In this document: in pieces, positions 48,391 to 59,314 of the stretch
Layout of the letters: each line of letters begins with the position of its first letter
How positions within the stretch are numbered: position 1 is the stretch's first letter
Assembly: GCA_963920635.1 (NCBI GenBank)
Contig: OY987298.1
Location: 62,043,949-62,107,948 of the forward strand
Length of the DNA: 64,000 nucleotides
DNA from: Pseudeuparius sepicola
Lineage: Eukaryota; Arthropoda; Insecta; Coleoptera; Anthribidae
Direction: 5' to 3'
Program-made: the position numbers and the translations under genes
Notes under the pieces: generated by a model
The model's input: only the letters and a program-made list of their open reading frames with translations
Told to the model about the DNA's origin: nothing
Databases searched by the model: none

Positions 48391-50390
48391 TTATTTCAAA
48401 AAGTAGAAAATTAAGATCGGAAATGCTACTGTTTATTTACTTGAACCACGGCCCTCGTAAAATAAACTGGACTGCTTTTCCAATACAATCATTTGTCCCA
48501 CATATACAGTGTGTCCCACTTAAGGACTGACCACCCCTGTAAAATTTTTATTTACGGCTCGATTTCCATAAACTTTTTTTTGTTGGATAGAGCTTCAAAA
48601 ATGGCATTAAATGTATAATTCAGGTACATTGTGCCTTAAATTCATGGCCCACTGAGATGGTGTTTTAGTGCTGAAATTTCGAAAAGTACTATTAGGGATT
48701 TTTTTAGAGGAAAATCAATGCCGGATTATTATTCAGCGGTGTTCGAAATCCAAACTTACCAATTTGCATTACCATAGCTCTACAGGGTGTTTCAAAATTT
48801 TTAGTGTCCCACTTAATTAGTGACCACCCCTGTAAAATTTTTATTTTTAGCACGATTTCATAAACTTTTTTTTTGTTGAATAGAGCTTCAATAATGGCAT
48901 TAAATGCATAATTCAGGTGTCTCGTGCGTTACATTCATGGCCCACTGAGACGAAGTGTTAGTGTAGAAGTACTATTAGGGACTTTTTTAGAGAAAAATTA
49001 ATGCTAGATTTTTATTCAACGTTGTTGGAAACCCAAACGTACCAATTTGCATTAGAAAATGGAGGACTAATTGAAATGACTGAAATTTGAGTTTATGTTA
49101 TGTTGTGTTGTTTATTCATGTATTTGGTGATATTAAATTAAATAAAAAATTTGTTCGCTAATAAATTTTTGAAAGAATAATATGAGTTCCTCATGAATAT
49201 TTTAGTGACCAACTTACCAGAAATTAAGAAAATTAATTACAAATTAGTACGTTTTTGTTTGGAACCTCTCACTGCATATGAGAATCCGGCCTTACTTTTC
49301 CTTTTCATTTTTTTGGAACACCCTGTGAAGATATGGTAATGCAAATTGGTACGTTTGGGTTTCCAACAAGGCTGAACAAGAAATCGGCATTAATTCTCCT
49401 CTAAAAAATCTCTAATAGTACTTCTCGAAATTTCAGCACTAAAACACCGTCTCAGTGGGCCATGAATTTAACGCACGAGGCACCTGAATTATGCATTTAA
49501 TGCCATTTTTAAAGCTCTACCCAACGAAAAAAGGTTTATGAAAATCGAGCTATAAATAAAAATTTTACGGGGGTGGTCAGCTCTTAAGTGTGGCAATAAA
49601 AATGTTCAAACTCCCTGTAGAGCTACGACAATGCAAATTGGTACGTTTGGGTTTCGAACAATGCTGAATAAGAGTCTGGCATTAATTTTCCTCTAAAAAA
49701 TCCCTAATAGTACTTCTCGAAATTTCAGCACTAAAACACCGTCTCAGTGGGCCATGACTTTAACGCACGAGGCACCTGTATTATTTGTTTGATGCCATTT
49801 TTGAAGCTCTATCCAACAAAAAAAAGTTTATGAAAATCGAGCTATAAATAAAAATTTTACAGTGGTGGTCAGTCCTTAAGTGGGACACACTGTATATACA
49901 TATTATGCCCCACCGAATGGTCGGCCATATTGGGTGCACATGTCATTGGCTATCAAATGTCAAATGCAAGAGGGCCGTGGTTGGCCGTTATCAAATGTCA
50001 TTTTGTGTTGCCAACACAAATTTCGCTTATCTCCTAGAATGCACTCTAAATCCCCTATAATGCACACAATATGGCGGCTATCCAGGCGGGCGCCAGCACC
50101 CTCTGCCGGATGGCTAAAAATTGGTAGAGGGACTTTGGCCCAATGGCGGTCTAGTTTATTTTACGAGGGCCGTTACTTGAATGTTCATTCGCACACAAAA
50201 CAATCGCTCATGGTTTGTCGCTAGCACAACGAACGTTCGAGAATACACTGAATTTCTGTTCAGACACATTGACAGTTCAATAGTTTGCTCTATTTCATTG
50301 CCGACTAGAAGTTCATAGGTAATTAGGATTTATTGCAGTGAAAACTAAACAGTATCATTTCTGATCTTAATTTTCTACTTTTTTAAATAA
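48391..50390. mobile_element. Inverted-repeat element enclosing a second one
   Basis: AAGTAGAAAATTAAGATCGG on the left pairs with its near-inverse at about 50360-50385. The stems (about 48391-48475 and 50150-50390) are separated by the inserted element at 48507-49892. Confidence 0.6.
48507..49892. mobile_element. Palindromic element, CAGTGTGTCCCACTTAAGGA end
   Basis: The ends are inverse copies with TA on both sides. The end sequence (CCACCCCTGTAAAATTTTTA) is repeated internally near 48825, and its inverse near 49565. The element therefore seems to contain a second copy of itself or to have expanded internally. Confidence 0.75.
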
Positions 50391-50405
50391 TCATATGTGT
50401 ATATA

Positions 50406-51328
50406 CAGGGTGGAACTGAATCATGGTACACCCCACTTTTTTCCCTTGTTTTTTGAGATACAATTTTGAAATTTGGCATGTCGATGTTACTTTATGAATG
50501 TCACTTTTTGACGTGTAAATTCATTTATTTCCGCTTCCGGTTTTACCGGGAGTGACATTCACTTTTGTTTTTTAAATGGAACACCCTGTATATTATTTAA
50601 GTTTCGGATTCTCCTCGATGTACTGAAACCAACGATGCCTCACAAGTGACATTTTGGCTGACAGGCTGGTTTTTCTTTAACTTATTTGGATTTGCAATAA
50701 TAAACTATAAAGGTGGCTATGAAATTTTAACATCAAATATTTATTGAAAACAATGTCAATACAAACAAATGGCAACTCTGAACCGATTTTATAGTAAGTG
50801 TTGGAAATGCCCGCCATTCACTTGAATGCATTTTTGGATTCAACATATCCACTTTTTCTGATCTTGTGTAAGTTTGCGGCATTTTGCAAACACTATTTTT
50901 GCAGTTGTTTTAATTGACAACACATTGATACCGTAGTTTATTATAAGAGAAGTACTTTTCTGTAGACAGACGGTTTGACAGTTCATTAAAGATGTTCAGT
51001 TTCTCGAAGTTCATTTGTTTCATAGCCACCTTTAGTTTATTATTGCAAATCCAAATAAGTTAAAGAAAAACCACTTTCTGTCAGCCAAAATGTCACTTGT
51101 GAGGCATCGTTGGTTTCAGTACATCGAGGAGAACCCGAAACTTAAATAATATACAGGGTGTTCCATTTAAAAAACAAAAGTGAATGTCACTTCCGGTAAA
51201 ACCGGAAGCGGAAATAAATGAATTTACACGTCAAAAAGTGACATTTATAAAGTAACATCGACATGCCAAATTTCAAAATTGTATCTCAAAAAACAAGAGA
51301 AAAAAGTGGGGTGTACCATGATTCGTAG
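50406..51328. mobile_element. Palindromic element, truncated at right end
   Basis: It starts TA CAGGGTGGAACTGAATCATGG. The right side matches only from CCATGATTC inward and lacks the terminal CAGGGTG. A further inner palindrome with ACACCCTGTATA ends lies at about 50580-51165. Confidence 0.7.
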
Positions 51329-51358
51329 CTAATGACCCAGCTGATTTATATGTAAAAG

Positions 51359-51684
51359 GGTAATGGGTGAAGGTCATTTACACTCCTGCGAAAACTTTTA
51401 TTCCATATCCAACGTTTCGATTTATTTAAAATCTTCTTCGGGTTCTACAATTTTTTTATTAAAAAAATATAATTTGATAAAAAAAAACACCAAAAAAAGG
51501 GGATACACGACAGTATATCTTTGACTGTCGTGTATCCCCTTTTTTATGTTTTTTTTTATCAAATTATATATTGTTTTAATAATAAAAAAAATTGTAGAAC
51601 CCTGAAGAAGATTTTAAAGAAATCGAAACGTTGGATATGGAATAAAAGTTTTCCCAGGAGTGTAAATGACCTTCACCCATTACC
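51359..51684. repeat. Head-to-head 160-bp repeat
   Basis: The two halves are inverse copies. Each reads outward from a central hairpin (ACACGACAGTATATC...GACTGTCGTGT) through AGAAGATTTTAAA, ATCGAAACGTTGGATATGG and TAATGGGTGAAGG. The type is unknown. Confidence 0.65.
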
Positions 51685-52274
51685 TTTCTACATTTTAATT
51701 ATTATGCTTTACCTACATAAAGTACAGTCAGGTATAAAAAAACTTGGGAAATTTTGCAAAGCACAGTCAAGGTATAGCGCGCGTACTTTGGCGCTACGAG
51801 GTCACAGGAGACGTTGCAGGCAACTTTGAGACGGTACCGAAAATAAACTATTGCTGATAGAAAAAAGTTGTTTAAACAAATATCATAGGTAATTCTGTAG
51901 TGAAGAACTTTTGTTAAGAAAATTTCGCGCTGTCGTTGCAACCCCTTTTTTCTCGATTATTTTCTTATAACTTGTTATATATGCAAAATTCAAGTAAATG
52001 TCAAGAGAACAAATTTGTAGAGCACCTTTTTTCCTTCAAAAATGGTATGGACTATTTTTTTGGCAACATTAAAAATACAGCTGTTATCCGCGAAAAACTA
52101 ATTTACCACTAAATTCAAGATGGCGGAAAACCTGCAAAAGGTTGATGGTCGAAAATTCGGATTTAAGCTTTCTATATGGTGCACTATCGATGGATAAGAC
52201 AATTTTGCTTACCCAATGAATTGCATTATTACCCATATAAATCCAATTAAATTTACTGGATTAAATAGCACAGA

Positions 52275-52308
52275 CCAATGACGTCAGATAGGTTTTTGAC
52301 GTCATTGG
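52275..52308. mobile_element. 34-bp miniature of the CCAATGACGTCA MITE
   Basis: It begins CCAATGACGTCAGATAGG and ends TTTTTGACGTCATTGG, almost nothing but the two terminal repeats. CACAGA flanks it on both sides (52269-52274 and 52309-52314), a perfect 6-bp duplication. Confidence 0.85.
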
Positions 52309-52607
52309 CACAGACTAACGAGTAATACAGACAATTCCTTAGCGACATGTGTCAAAAGGAGACTCTCTTTTAGGCGAAATATCTTCTAAACAGATGGACA
52401 TTGTCTATTTTATTTGATTATACGATAATCTACATACCAAAGTGATTGTATTAGGACCAAATTTATGCCTAAAATACTGGCTCTTTTTCTGTACATTGAA
52501 ATGGATACTCGCTTATTTTTGACACATGTCCTTAAGAGGGCTTCTGTTACGAAGATATGTATTCTGTGCTAATAGTTATTCTTACAATATGAATTATAGA
52601 TAGGTAC

Positions 52608-53180
52608 CTTAGTTGCCTGCATCAACTGCACCCAATGTCGCTCTCTGATGGCTGGATTTTGCAACTCGGTCACAGCCCTCAACGACGTAAGCATATTCTT
52701 GATCGTTGCCTCCATCTGTATATACACATCCCATCCCTTTATCTCCTTATCCATCTGCCTAATTTCCTTTCCATATTTCTTACACTCCATTTCCATATTC
52801 TCCACGTCAATCTTTCTCCATGGAGTCTTTTTCCACTCGTTTATCTGAGACATAACCACGTTAACGTAATCCCACAATTGCTTGATTTGTTTAATTTCTT
52901 TCCTAGCTGCCTTCATGGGCTTGAACTCAGGGAATGTTAATTCGAACAAATTAGCTTGTTCCTCCAGCTTATCCCTCTCAGATTCAAGTTCAAACAACTC
53001 TGAGTGGGTTTTATCTAGTAGCATGTAGACATTGGGACAGTCAAAGTTGAAGAATGATAACTTTTTGAATTGGTCTCTATACATAGATTGTCGTATTTCA
53101 AATAGATTAATTCTTCTTTTGATTGCATTTACTTGGAGGGCTTGAAGTGGCGCCACATTTTGCTTAGTAGTAGCCGCCAC
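52608..53180 (-). CDS. Dnah9/11/17-like: Outer-arm beta dynein heavy chain, exon g (linker)
   Basis: Codons 1222-1412, 52 bp from exon f. The acceptor is TTTTTTATTGTAG and the donor ACTAAG/GTACCT, with phase 0 at both ends. Strongly conserved linker segments are present: NVAPLQALQVNAIKRR, EWKKTPWRKIDVENMEMECK and ELQNPAIRERHWVQLMQAT. The last is one of the most invariant strings of axonemal heavy chains. The frame is open. Confidence 0.96.
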
Positions 53181-53232
53181 CTACAATAAAAAACAAGATA
53201 TTATTTAGATCGTTACATGTCAAGCTTCACAC

Positions 53233-53999
53233 CTTCTTGCATTGATTCCATCTGTCAGGTATTTCTTGTAGTTGAACGTGTATTTCCTCGGGGAACTCAA
53301 CATTGTATTCTTTCAGTAATTCCATAATTTCCTTTAGTGGATCAAACATAGCATCAGTGTCGACCTGTCGCTCTTTGACTTTAAACAAATACCCCATAAC
53401 ATTCAACAGCCCATCGTAATCGTCTTCGGTTAGAGGAACTTGCATGGCACTTATGGCTTCGATTATGAACTCATCTAAGTCGTTTAGGCTGTTGATTACT
53501 CTGTCGTAAAGATGTTGCTTAAACAGATTACCCCATTTGCAAATGACATTTAGAATTGCCTGCCTTAATGGACGAACATCTACCCTTAGCCAATCTTCAG
53601 ACAGTATTTTCTCCGCAGGAAGCTTTTCAACTTTCTTATACAAGTCCTCATAATAGTCTATTTGATCTTTAAACTGTGGTATCGTAGGTGGGTTCTCCTT
53701 AATGTGGGGAGCATTTTCATCTTTAAGTAGTTCCAATTCTTCCATGTTTAACAATCGTCCATATTTAAGAAACTGCTTCAGAAAATCTGCTCTGTCTTCC
53801 TCCCATAATACAAAGTATTCTTCGAAATCTTTAATATAATCTGCTGCATTTTCCATCCCCCTAATGACCCGCGAAAGTACTTCCGCCTGTTTTAACTGGA
53901 TATCCATATCTTCCCGCAAAAGTTCTGCGTATGAGTCGGGTCGGTTCGGATCAGCGTGAACCATGTGTTCGCCCATAGCGTACAAGTCTTCCAATAAGT
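53233..53999 (-). CDS. Dnah9/11/17-like: Outer-arm beta dynein heavy chain, exon f (tail to linker, DHC_N2 start)
   Basis: Codons 966-1221. The acceptor TTTATTTCAG completes an Asn codon shared with exon e. The donor is AAGAAG/GTGTGA, a weaker site than its neighbours. Landmarks are FLKYGRLLNMEELELL, ENPPTIPQFKDQIDYYEDLY, LRVDVRPLRQAILNVICKW and VKERQVDTDAMFDPLKE. These mark the change from tail to DHC_N2, the linker that swings across the AAA ring during the power stroke. The exon lies 5.3 kb from exon e, across an intron filled with MITEs. Confidence 0.95.
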
Positions 54000-54413
54000 C
54001 TGAAATAAAGATACTTAGGCACTCGTACTCTTCTCTAGAATCGGAAATCTATAGAAACCTTTTCATAAACATGAACGTGAAAATAAGAAACATAGTTCTT
54101 ACTTGAACATCATGATGATGCTAAACAGATTTTCGTTAATTTATTTGTCACTGATATGAATATACCGGGTGTTCATTTTATTTGCTTGGTTTGTTTTTTG
54201 GCAGCAAGCCACAGTTAATTTTTAGTATCGTTATTAATTTATTATTTTCAAAAATACACTGGCGAACTATAATTTTATATACATACTATATATCAAAGTC
54301 TAGAGAGTACCGACTTTGCTTACATCTTGTATTAAAGGAATATGAATTAAGCCATTTAAGCCGCTTTCAGATTTAAAAAATACATCTCGATTATTTGAAA
54401 ACGCAAAGAAGTA
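54000..54413. other. Intron start, nothing recognised
   Basis: An ATACCGGGTGTTC motif near 54162 resembles a decayed MITE end. There is no gene. Confidence 0.4.
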
Positions 54414-54421
54414 CAGGGTGA

Positions 54422-54616
54422 CAGTGGCGTAGCCAGAAATTTGCCATGGGGGGAGGTCAGCCAACAAAACTAAATTTCTACAAGATGAAGTCCTGTGCCG
54501 GTGCTGCCCCACTAGGCGTTGATGCCGACGCTACGCGTTAGTGCACCAACAAGACCGTTCGCCGAGCATGGCATGGGGGGGGTTTGACCCCCAAAACCCC
54601 CGTGGCTACGACACTG
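54422..54616. mobile_element. hAT-like MITE with 8-bp duplication
   Basis: The ends CAGTGGCGTAGCCA and TGGCTACGACACTG are inverse with one mismatch. The flanks CAGGGTGA (54414-54421) and CAGGCTGA (54617-54624) differ at one base. It is 195 bp and landed in the terminus of another TA-CAGGGTG element, whose far end is probably ACACCCTG at about 54780-54788. Confidence 0.78.
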
Positions 54617-54789
54617 CAGGCTGAACCACCCAATGTTAACGCCTCCCCCTTATTTCTTTATATTTTTACTAGAAAATAATATATTCCTGTCTAATTTGTC
54701 CTATATTTTCCAAATCTCATTCAGCAAAACAATTGAACATCAAATAAAAAAGTTATGGGGTTAGGTGTGTTTTCACTGTAACACCCTGT

Positions 54790-55248
54790 ACATTTTTGCT
54801 TTTTTTTAAATCTGCGATTCTTCTCGATTACAGCGACATGAATATGTTATACAAGGTGGCTTATACAGGGTGTCCAGAAATTAGCCTGCATAATTTACCA
54901 GCGCGTTCTGCGACCCAAAAAATTAAATACCTAAGTTTCTATAAACATGACAAAAATGTCCCCTATTGGAGCTATAGCCGCCAAAATGGACACTTTGGCG
55001 AAATGATTTTTTCTAATTATTTCCAGAATAAACTAAAAACCTAAAAACTAAGAAAATTCTGTAATTTGGTATGTGATATAGCCAGTGGCGCACCCGGAGG
55101 GGGGAGGAAGGGGAGCAGGGGGTCTATCCCCCCAGACCTCTCATATTTTAAAAATTCTCCAGGGTGGTATAGTAGATGTACAGGAAGATCATTTTTAGAC
55201 GCCCAGCCTGTGTTGGAGGAAAACGGTCAAAGATATGGAGATATTATA
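54790..55248. other. Intron with solo MITE termini
   Basis: TA CAGGGTGTCCAGAAATTAGC at 54864-54885 and a G-rich stretch near 55083-55135 following CAGTGGCGCACCCGG look like ends of broken elements. There is no gene. Confidence 0.4.
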
Positions 55249-56427
55249 CAGGGTGATTCAGTTTTATTCTGCGACACTTCAACAGGAGATAGAAAACAAA
55301 AAAACAACCTGACTTTCTTCTATAAACTATATCATTTTAAGGTCTTATAAAAAAGGTACAGGGTGTTAAAGTTGTAAGAAATATGTGGACTTTATTGAAT
55401 ATTTACCAAACTAGTTGAGATATTTAAGTCATATTTGGGACATGTTATAGCGGCATGGGTTAGCATAAAACCTGTTAATATCAAACACCGTGAAAAACCA
55501 GTGGCGTAGAAGTGGGTAATTAGTATAATTGTTTTTAGGAAAAAAATGAACCACCTTGTATAGCAATAAAATGTATTCAATTTCTTATGTAAATTTTAAT
55601 TATAAACAAAAACGTTCTCTTAGCATTTTTTCATATGTGTCATGGTTTCACAGCAAATTTGATTTTTTCGTATTATTTCAGGGTATTTCCGAAAAATTAA
55701 CTTATCAATTCGCTCCATAAGTAAGACTCAAAGTAGAAAAAAAGTGTTTCTTACTTTAAATACAGTAACTTTCCCCAACAAACTTATACCCATTCAAGGT
55801 TTTACTTTTCAAGATACAGAGCGTAACATTAATTGTATCTTCCTTAAATATTTTAGACCTTGTATCTTCAAAAGTATAGCCTTAAATAGGTAAGTTTATT
55901 GGAAAAAGTTACTTTATTTAAAGTAGCAAACACATTATTTCTACTTTACGTGTTACTTATGGAGCAAATTTTTTAAATAATTTTTCATAAATACCCCGAA
56001 ATAATAAAAAAAAACAAATTTGTCTTGAAACCATGATACACACGAAAAAATACCAAGAGGACACTTTTGTTTAAAATTAAAATTTACATAATAAATTGAA
56101 TACATTTTATTGCTATACAAGGTGGTTATTTTTTTTTCTAAAAACAATTATACTAATTACCCGCTTCTACGCCACTGGTTGTTCAAGGTGTTTGATATTA
56201 ACAGGTTTTATGCTAACCCATGCCGTTATAACGTGTACCAAATGTGATTTAAATATCTCAACTAGTTTGGTAAATATTCAATAATGTCCACATATTTCTT
56301 ACAACTTTAACACCCTGTAACTTTTTTATAAGGACATAAAATGATATAGTTTATAGAAGAAAGTGCGGTTATTTTTTAGTTTTCTATCACCTGTTGAAGT
56401 GTCGCAGAATAAAACTGAATCACCCTG
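55249..56427. mobile_element. Palindromic element, CAGGGTGATTCAGTTTTATT end
   Basis: The ends are inverse copies with TA flanks (55247-55248 and 56428-56429). Almost the whole 1179 bp pairs with itself. Mirrored 62-residue frames beginning MNTFYCYTRW are the two arms read in opposite directions. Confidence 0.87.
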
Positions 56428-56429
56428 TA

Positions 56430-57255
56430 TATGGGAGATGATATAGGGTGTACAATGGAATAAATTGGCCTATTTTTAGAGACTCTTTGCAAACACGACG
56501 CTAGGCGTCGCGACGCCAAGAAATATTTTTCCATCAACATACCACTTTTCTACACTGTTCGAAAGCCCTAATTTTTCTGAACATTTTTCTTTAATGTCAT
56601 TTTTCTTTATTCTCTTCCGTTAAAAAGTTATTCTTCAAAAACAGATTAAAATATTAATTTTTGTTAATCGCAAATGACGTGTTTTCAAAGATTTTATTTG
56701 TTAGTTGTGTTGCCTTGAAACCTCCAAAGTTTTGTTTTTAATTGAGAACAAGATCCTGATCTTTTCCTTACGCTTTTTAAATACCTGACATTTTTTTAAT
56801 CATTTAAATAAATTTAAAAAATCTAATTTGCCACTAAACGGCGATAGATACAAAAATAAGTCAAGAAACACTTTTTGTTCAGAAACAAATGGTCCATCCA
56901 CAACTGCTACCTACTTTAATTTCGAAAGGGCCGTATTAACTTTCTTCTTGAATTTATCTTCCGATTTACCCAAAGCTCCGCCACTGGTTCAATCTAGAGG
57001 TTGAAAATAACACATTTAAAAAGATCTTAGCCAAATATGATGTCTACCAAATTTGGTTAAAAAAGCTTTACAAATAAAGAAGTTATGGGGAAAAAGGCGA
57101 TTTTTTTAGAGAATTTTAACACCCCTTATATCAAATTCGAAGAATTTTTGGACACATGTTTATATGAACTTTTTTTCTCCATATTTTTGACCGTTTTCCA
57201 CCCTCGGCAATTATTTTCCCAATCGGAGACCTAGCCTGTAAATTTCTTTTATTTA
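56430..57255. other. Intron sequence, nothing recognised
   Basis: There is no conserved peptide, RNA gene or complete transposon. Confidence 0.45.
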
Positions 57256-57900
57256 CAACCATGTATGTAATGTTGACATTTCTGACTTTTTAGAAGTTTG
57301 AAAGTGTACATTTTTTTACTTTTACTTCCCGACCTCCCGCCCGGGTGGAAAGTTTACTTTCCACCCAGGAGGGCGGGAAGTACTCGTATACGGAGATAAA
57401 ATTTTGAAATTACAAAATATTGATGGTTGTAAATAAAATAGTATACAAACCTCGGTGACGTGTTTCATTACTGTCTCGAGATAAAGTTAACCTCGGCGCT
57501 TCGCACCTCGGTTAACTATTTAATCTCTCAACAGTAATGAAACACTTCCCACCTCGGTGTGTAATATACTATTATTTACAACCATGTATGTAATGTTGAC
57601 ATTTCTGACTTTTTAGAAGTTTGAAAGTGTCAATTTTTTGTCTTTTACTTCCCGACCTCCCGCCCGGGTGGAAAGTTTACTTTCCACCCAGGAGGGCGGG
57701 AAGTATACGGAGATAAAATTTTGAAATTACAAAATATTGATGGTTGCAAATAAAATAGTATACAAACCTCGGTGTTTCATTACTGTCTCGAGATAAAGTT
57801 AACCTCGGCTCTTGGCACCTCGGTTAACTATTTAATCTCTCGACAGTAATGAAAATGAAACACTTCCCACCTCGGTGTGTAATATACTATTAATCCTAAA
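57256..57900. repeat. Two tandem 323-bp units with internal hairpins
   Basis: CAACCATGTATGTAATGTTG starts each unit (57256 and 57579). Each holds a GC-rich hairpin (57324-57381 and 57647-57704: ACTTCCCG... / ...CGGGAAGT) and a longer stem around TTTCATTACTGTCTCGAG. The motif ACCTCGG recurs in both orientations. The units differ by small deletions. Confidence 0.8.
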
Positions 57901-58590
57901 ATATTTTTTTTTGTTATACTTCTTTTAAAACTCTTTATTTTCATCTGTTTTAGCAATAATGAAAGATGGGGTTTTTCCATCTAGCGCACGGAAACAGCAC
58001 ACGGAAAGTTTTTCCTTGCGCGAATATATGGCTTTAAAATATAAATATACAGCAAAGTAAACTAAATTTAAGAAACTCTATATGCTCCCTGATATCAAAG
58101 AAAATGATACTACTATCATTTTCTTTGCTGATATTTAACATGTACCTATTTTGTATTTTAATTCGTAAGTGTTTCAATATTTAGATACATTTCTGTAATA
58201 TTTTTGATGTTTTATTCACCTTATCTGACAATAACGAATTTACAACAAAGCACCTTTGAAATAATTTGGAGTAACCATGGAAACGCGTCACACATACTAA
58301 AGACTATATATTGTCTGCATTGTTTATTTTTTGTCAATTAAATTTATTATAATATGCCGATAAAATATTTCAAGTTTCCGGTTTCAAAGAAGTATAATAA
58401 AAAATATCGTTCATTACACGTCCAGAAATAGATTTTTCCAGACTCGTAATGAAATATACTATTTTGTAATACGTCAAACTTTTTAAGTTGCCCCTCCCAC
58501 CCAGTCATATTTTCTGGCTGCGCCACTGGATATACCTGAAAGATTTGACATTTACTGAGGTAGAGATAGTTTGACATTCTTCATCATATA
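57901..58590. other. Intron sequence, nothing firmly identified
   Basis: A near-palindrome AAAGAAAATGATACTACT / ATCATTTTCTTTG lies near 58097-58127. A TGGCTGCGCCACTG end near 58515-58528 resembles the hAT-like MITE terminus at 54603-54616. Confidence 0.4.
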
Positions 58591-58962
58591 CAGGGTGAGT
58601 CTGAAATAACTGGCATCCTTTTTTTTGGGTAATAGAGATGGTCTTTCTGAACCACTTTTCTTAATATTTTTTTTCCTAGCGCCGAGATTTTTCTATAATT
58701 CATCCCCTCAAAATCCCCCCTCTATGAAAACACGGCACTGGTGCCCTGTCAACAACCGAGTAGAAAATGGTAAATCATCAACTACTATAGTATTTTGAGA
58801 CCGAGTTTACGCTATTCGCCAGTGCCGTGTCTTCATAGCATTTTAGGTGGGTAAATTAGAGAAAAGTTTCAGCGATAGGAAAAAATTTATTAAGAAAAGT
58901 TGTTCAGAATGACCATCTCTCTTACCCAAAAAAAGGATGCCAGTTATTTCAGACTCACCGTG
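58591..58962. mobile_element. Palindromic MITE, CAGGGTGAGTCTGAAATAAC end
   Basis: Near-complete 372-bp palindrome flanked by TA. The right terminus has one change (CACCGTG instead of CACCCTG). Confidence 0.85.
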
Positions 58963-59314
58963 TATAGGCATATCAAAAGGGGGAGTGCCAAGTGGTTAAA
59001 AATTCCCCAAATTTTTTTCTCTGCTATTTATTCAAGTTCAAATTCACACAACAATAGCCTTTTGGACCCACGCTAGCTGTATGTCTATAGTTTTTCCAAT
59101 AAATAAAGACACACTTTGCCGTATAAAGAAGCCACGATGACTCTTTAATTCATACCTTATTATCTTGAGAATATAAGCATCATAATGCCCTTTGAAAGGC
59201 AACTTATTGTCACTTTATAATAGTCAATTTTGTATGTTCTGCGCTTAGGATATTTTAGAAGTTTATATTATCGTCAAAAAATCTAGGGCCTTGCTCCGAT
59301 TAAAATTAACTTAC
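58963..59314. other. Intron sequence before exon e donor, nothing recognised
   Basis: AT-rich, with no conserved peptide or repeat terminus. Confidence 0.5.

Larger units (their letters stand above)
45108..52258. mobile_element. Outer inverted repeat of a nested element cluster
   Basis: The left arm (45108 to about 45700, starting CAGTAAATTTAAGG) and right arm (about 51695-52258) are inverse copies. Shared landmarks are TTTGCAGGTTTTCCGCCATC and its inverse near 45215 and 52120. The two arms have since been pushed apart by the insertions described separately, so the original element was much shorter. Confidence 0.75.

Noticed and set aside
51600..51640. Possible hammerhead ribozyme (CTGAAGA...GAAAC)
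   Set aside because: An extra A separates the CUGANGA-like box from stem II, and the mirrored half lacks the box, so the catalytic core is not intact.
55392..56284. Duplicate 62-residue frames (MNTFYCYTRW...) as paired genes
   Set aside because: They are the two arms of one palindromic MITE read in opposite directions, with no recognisable domain.
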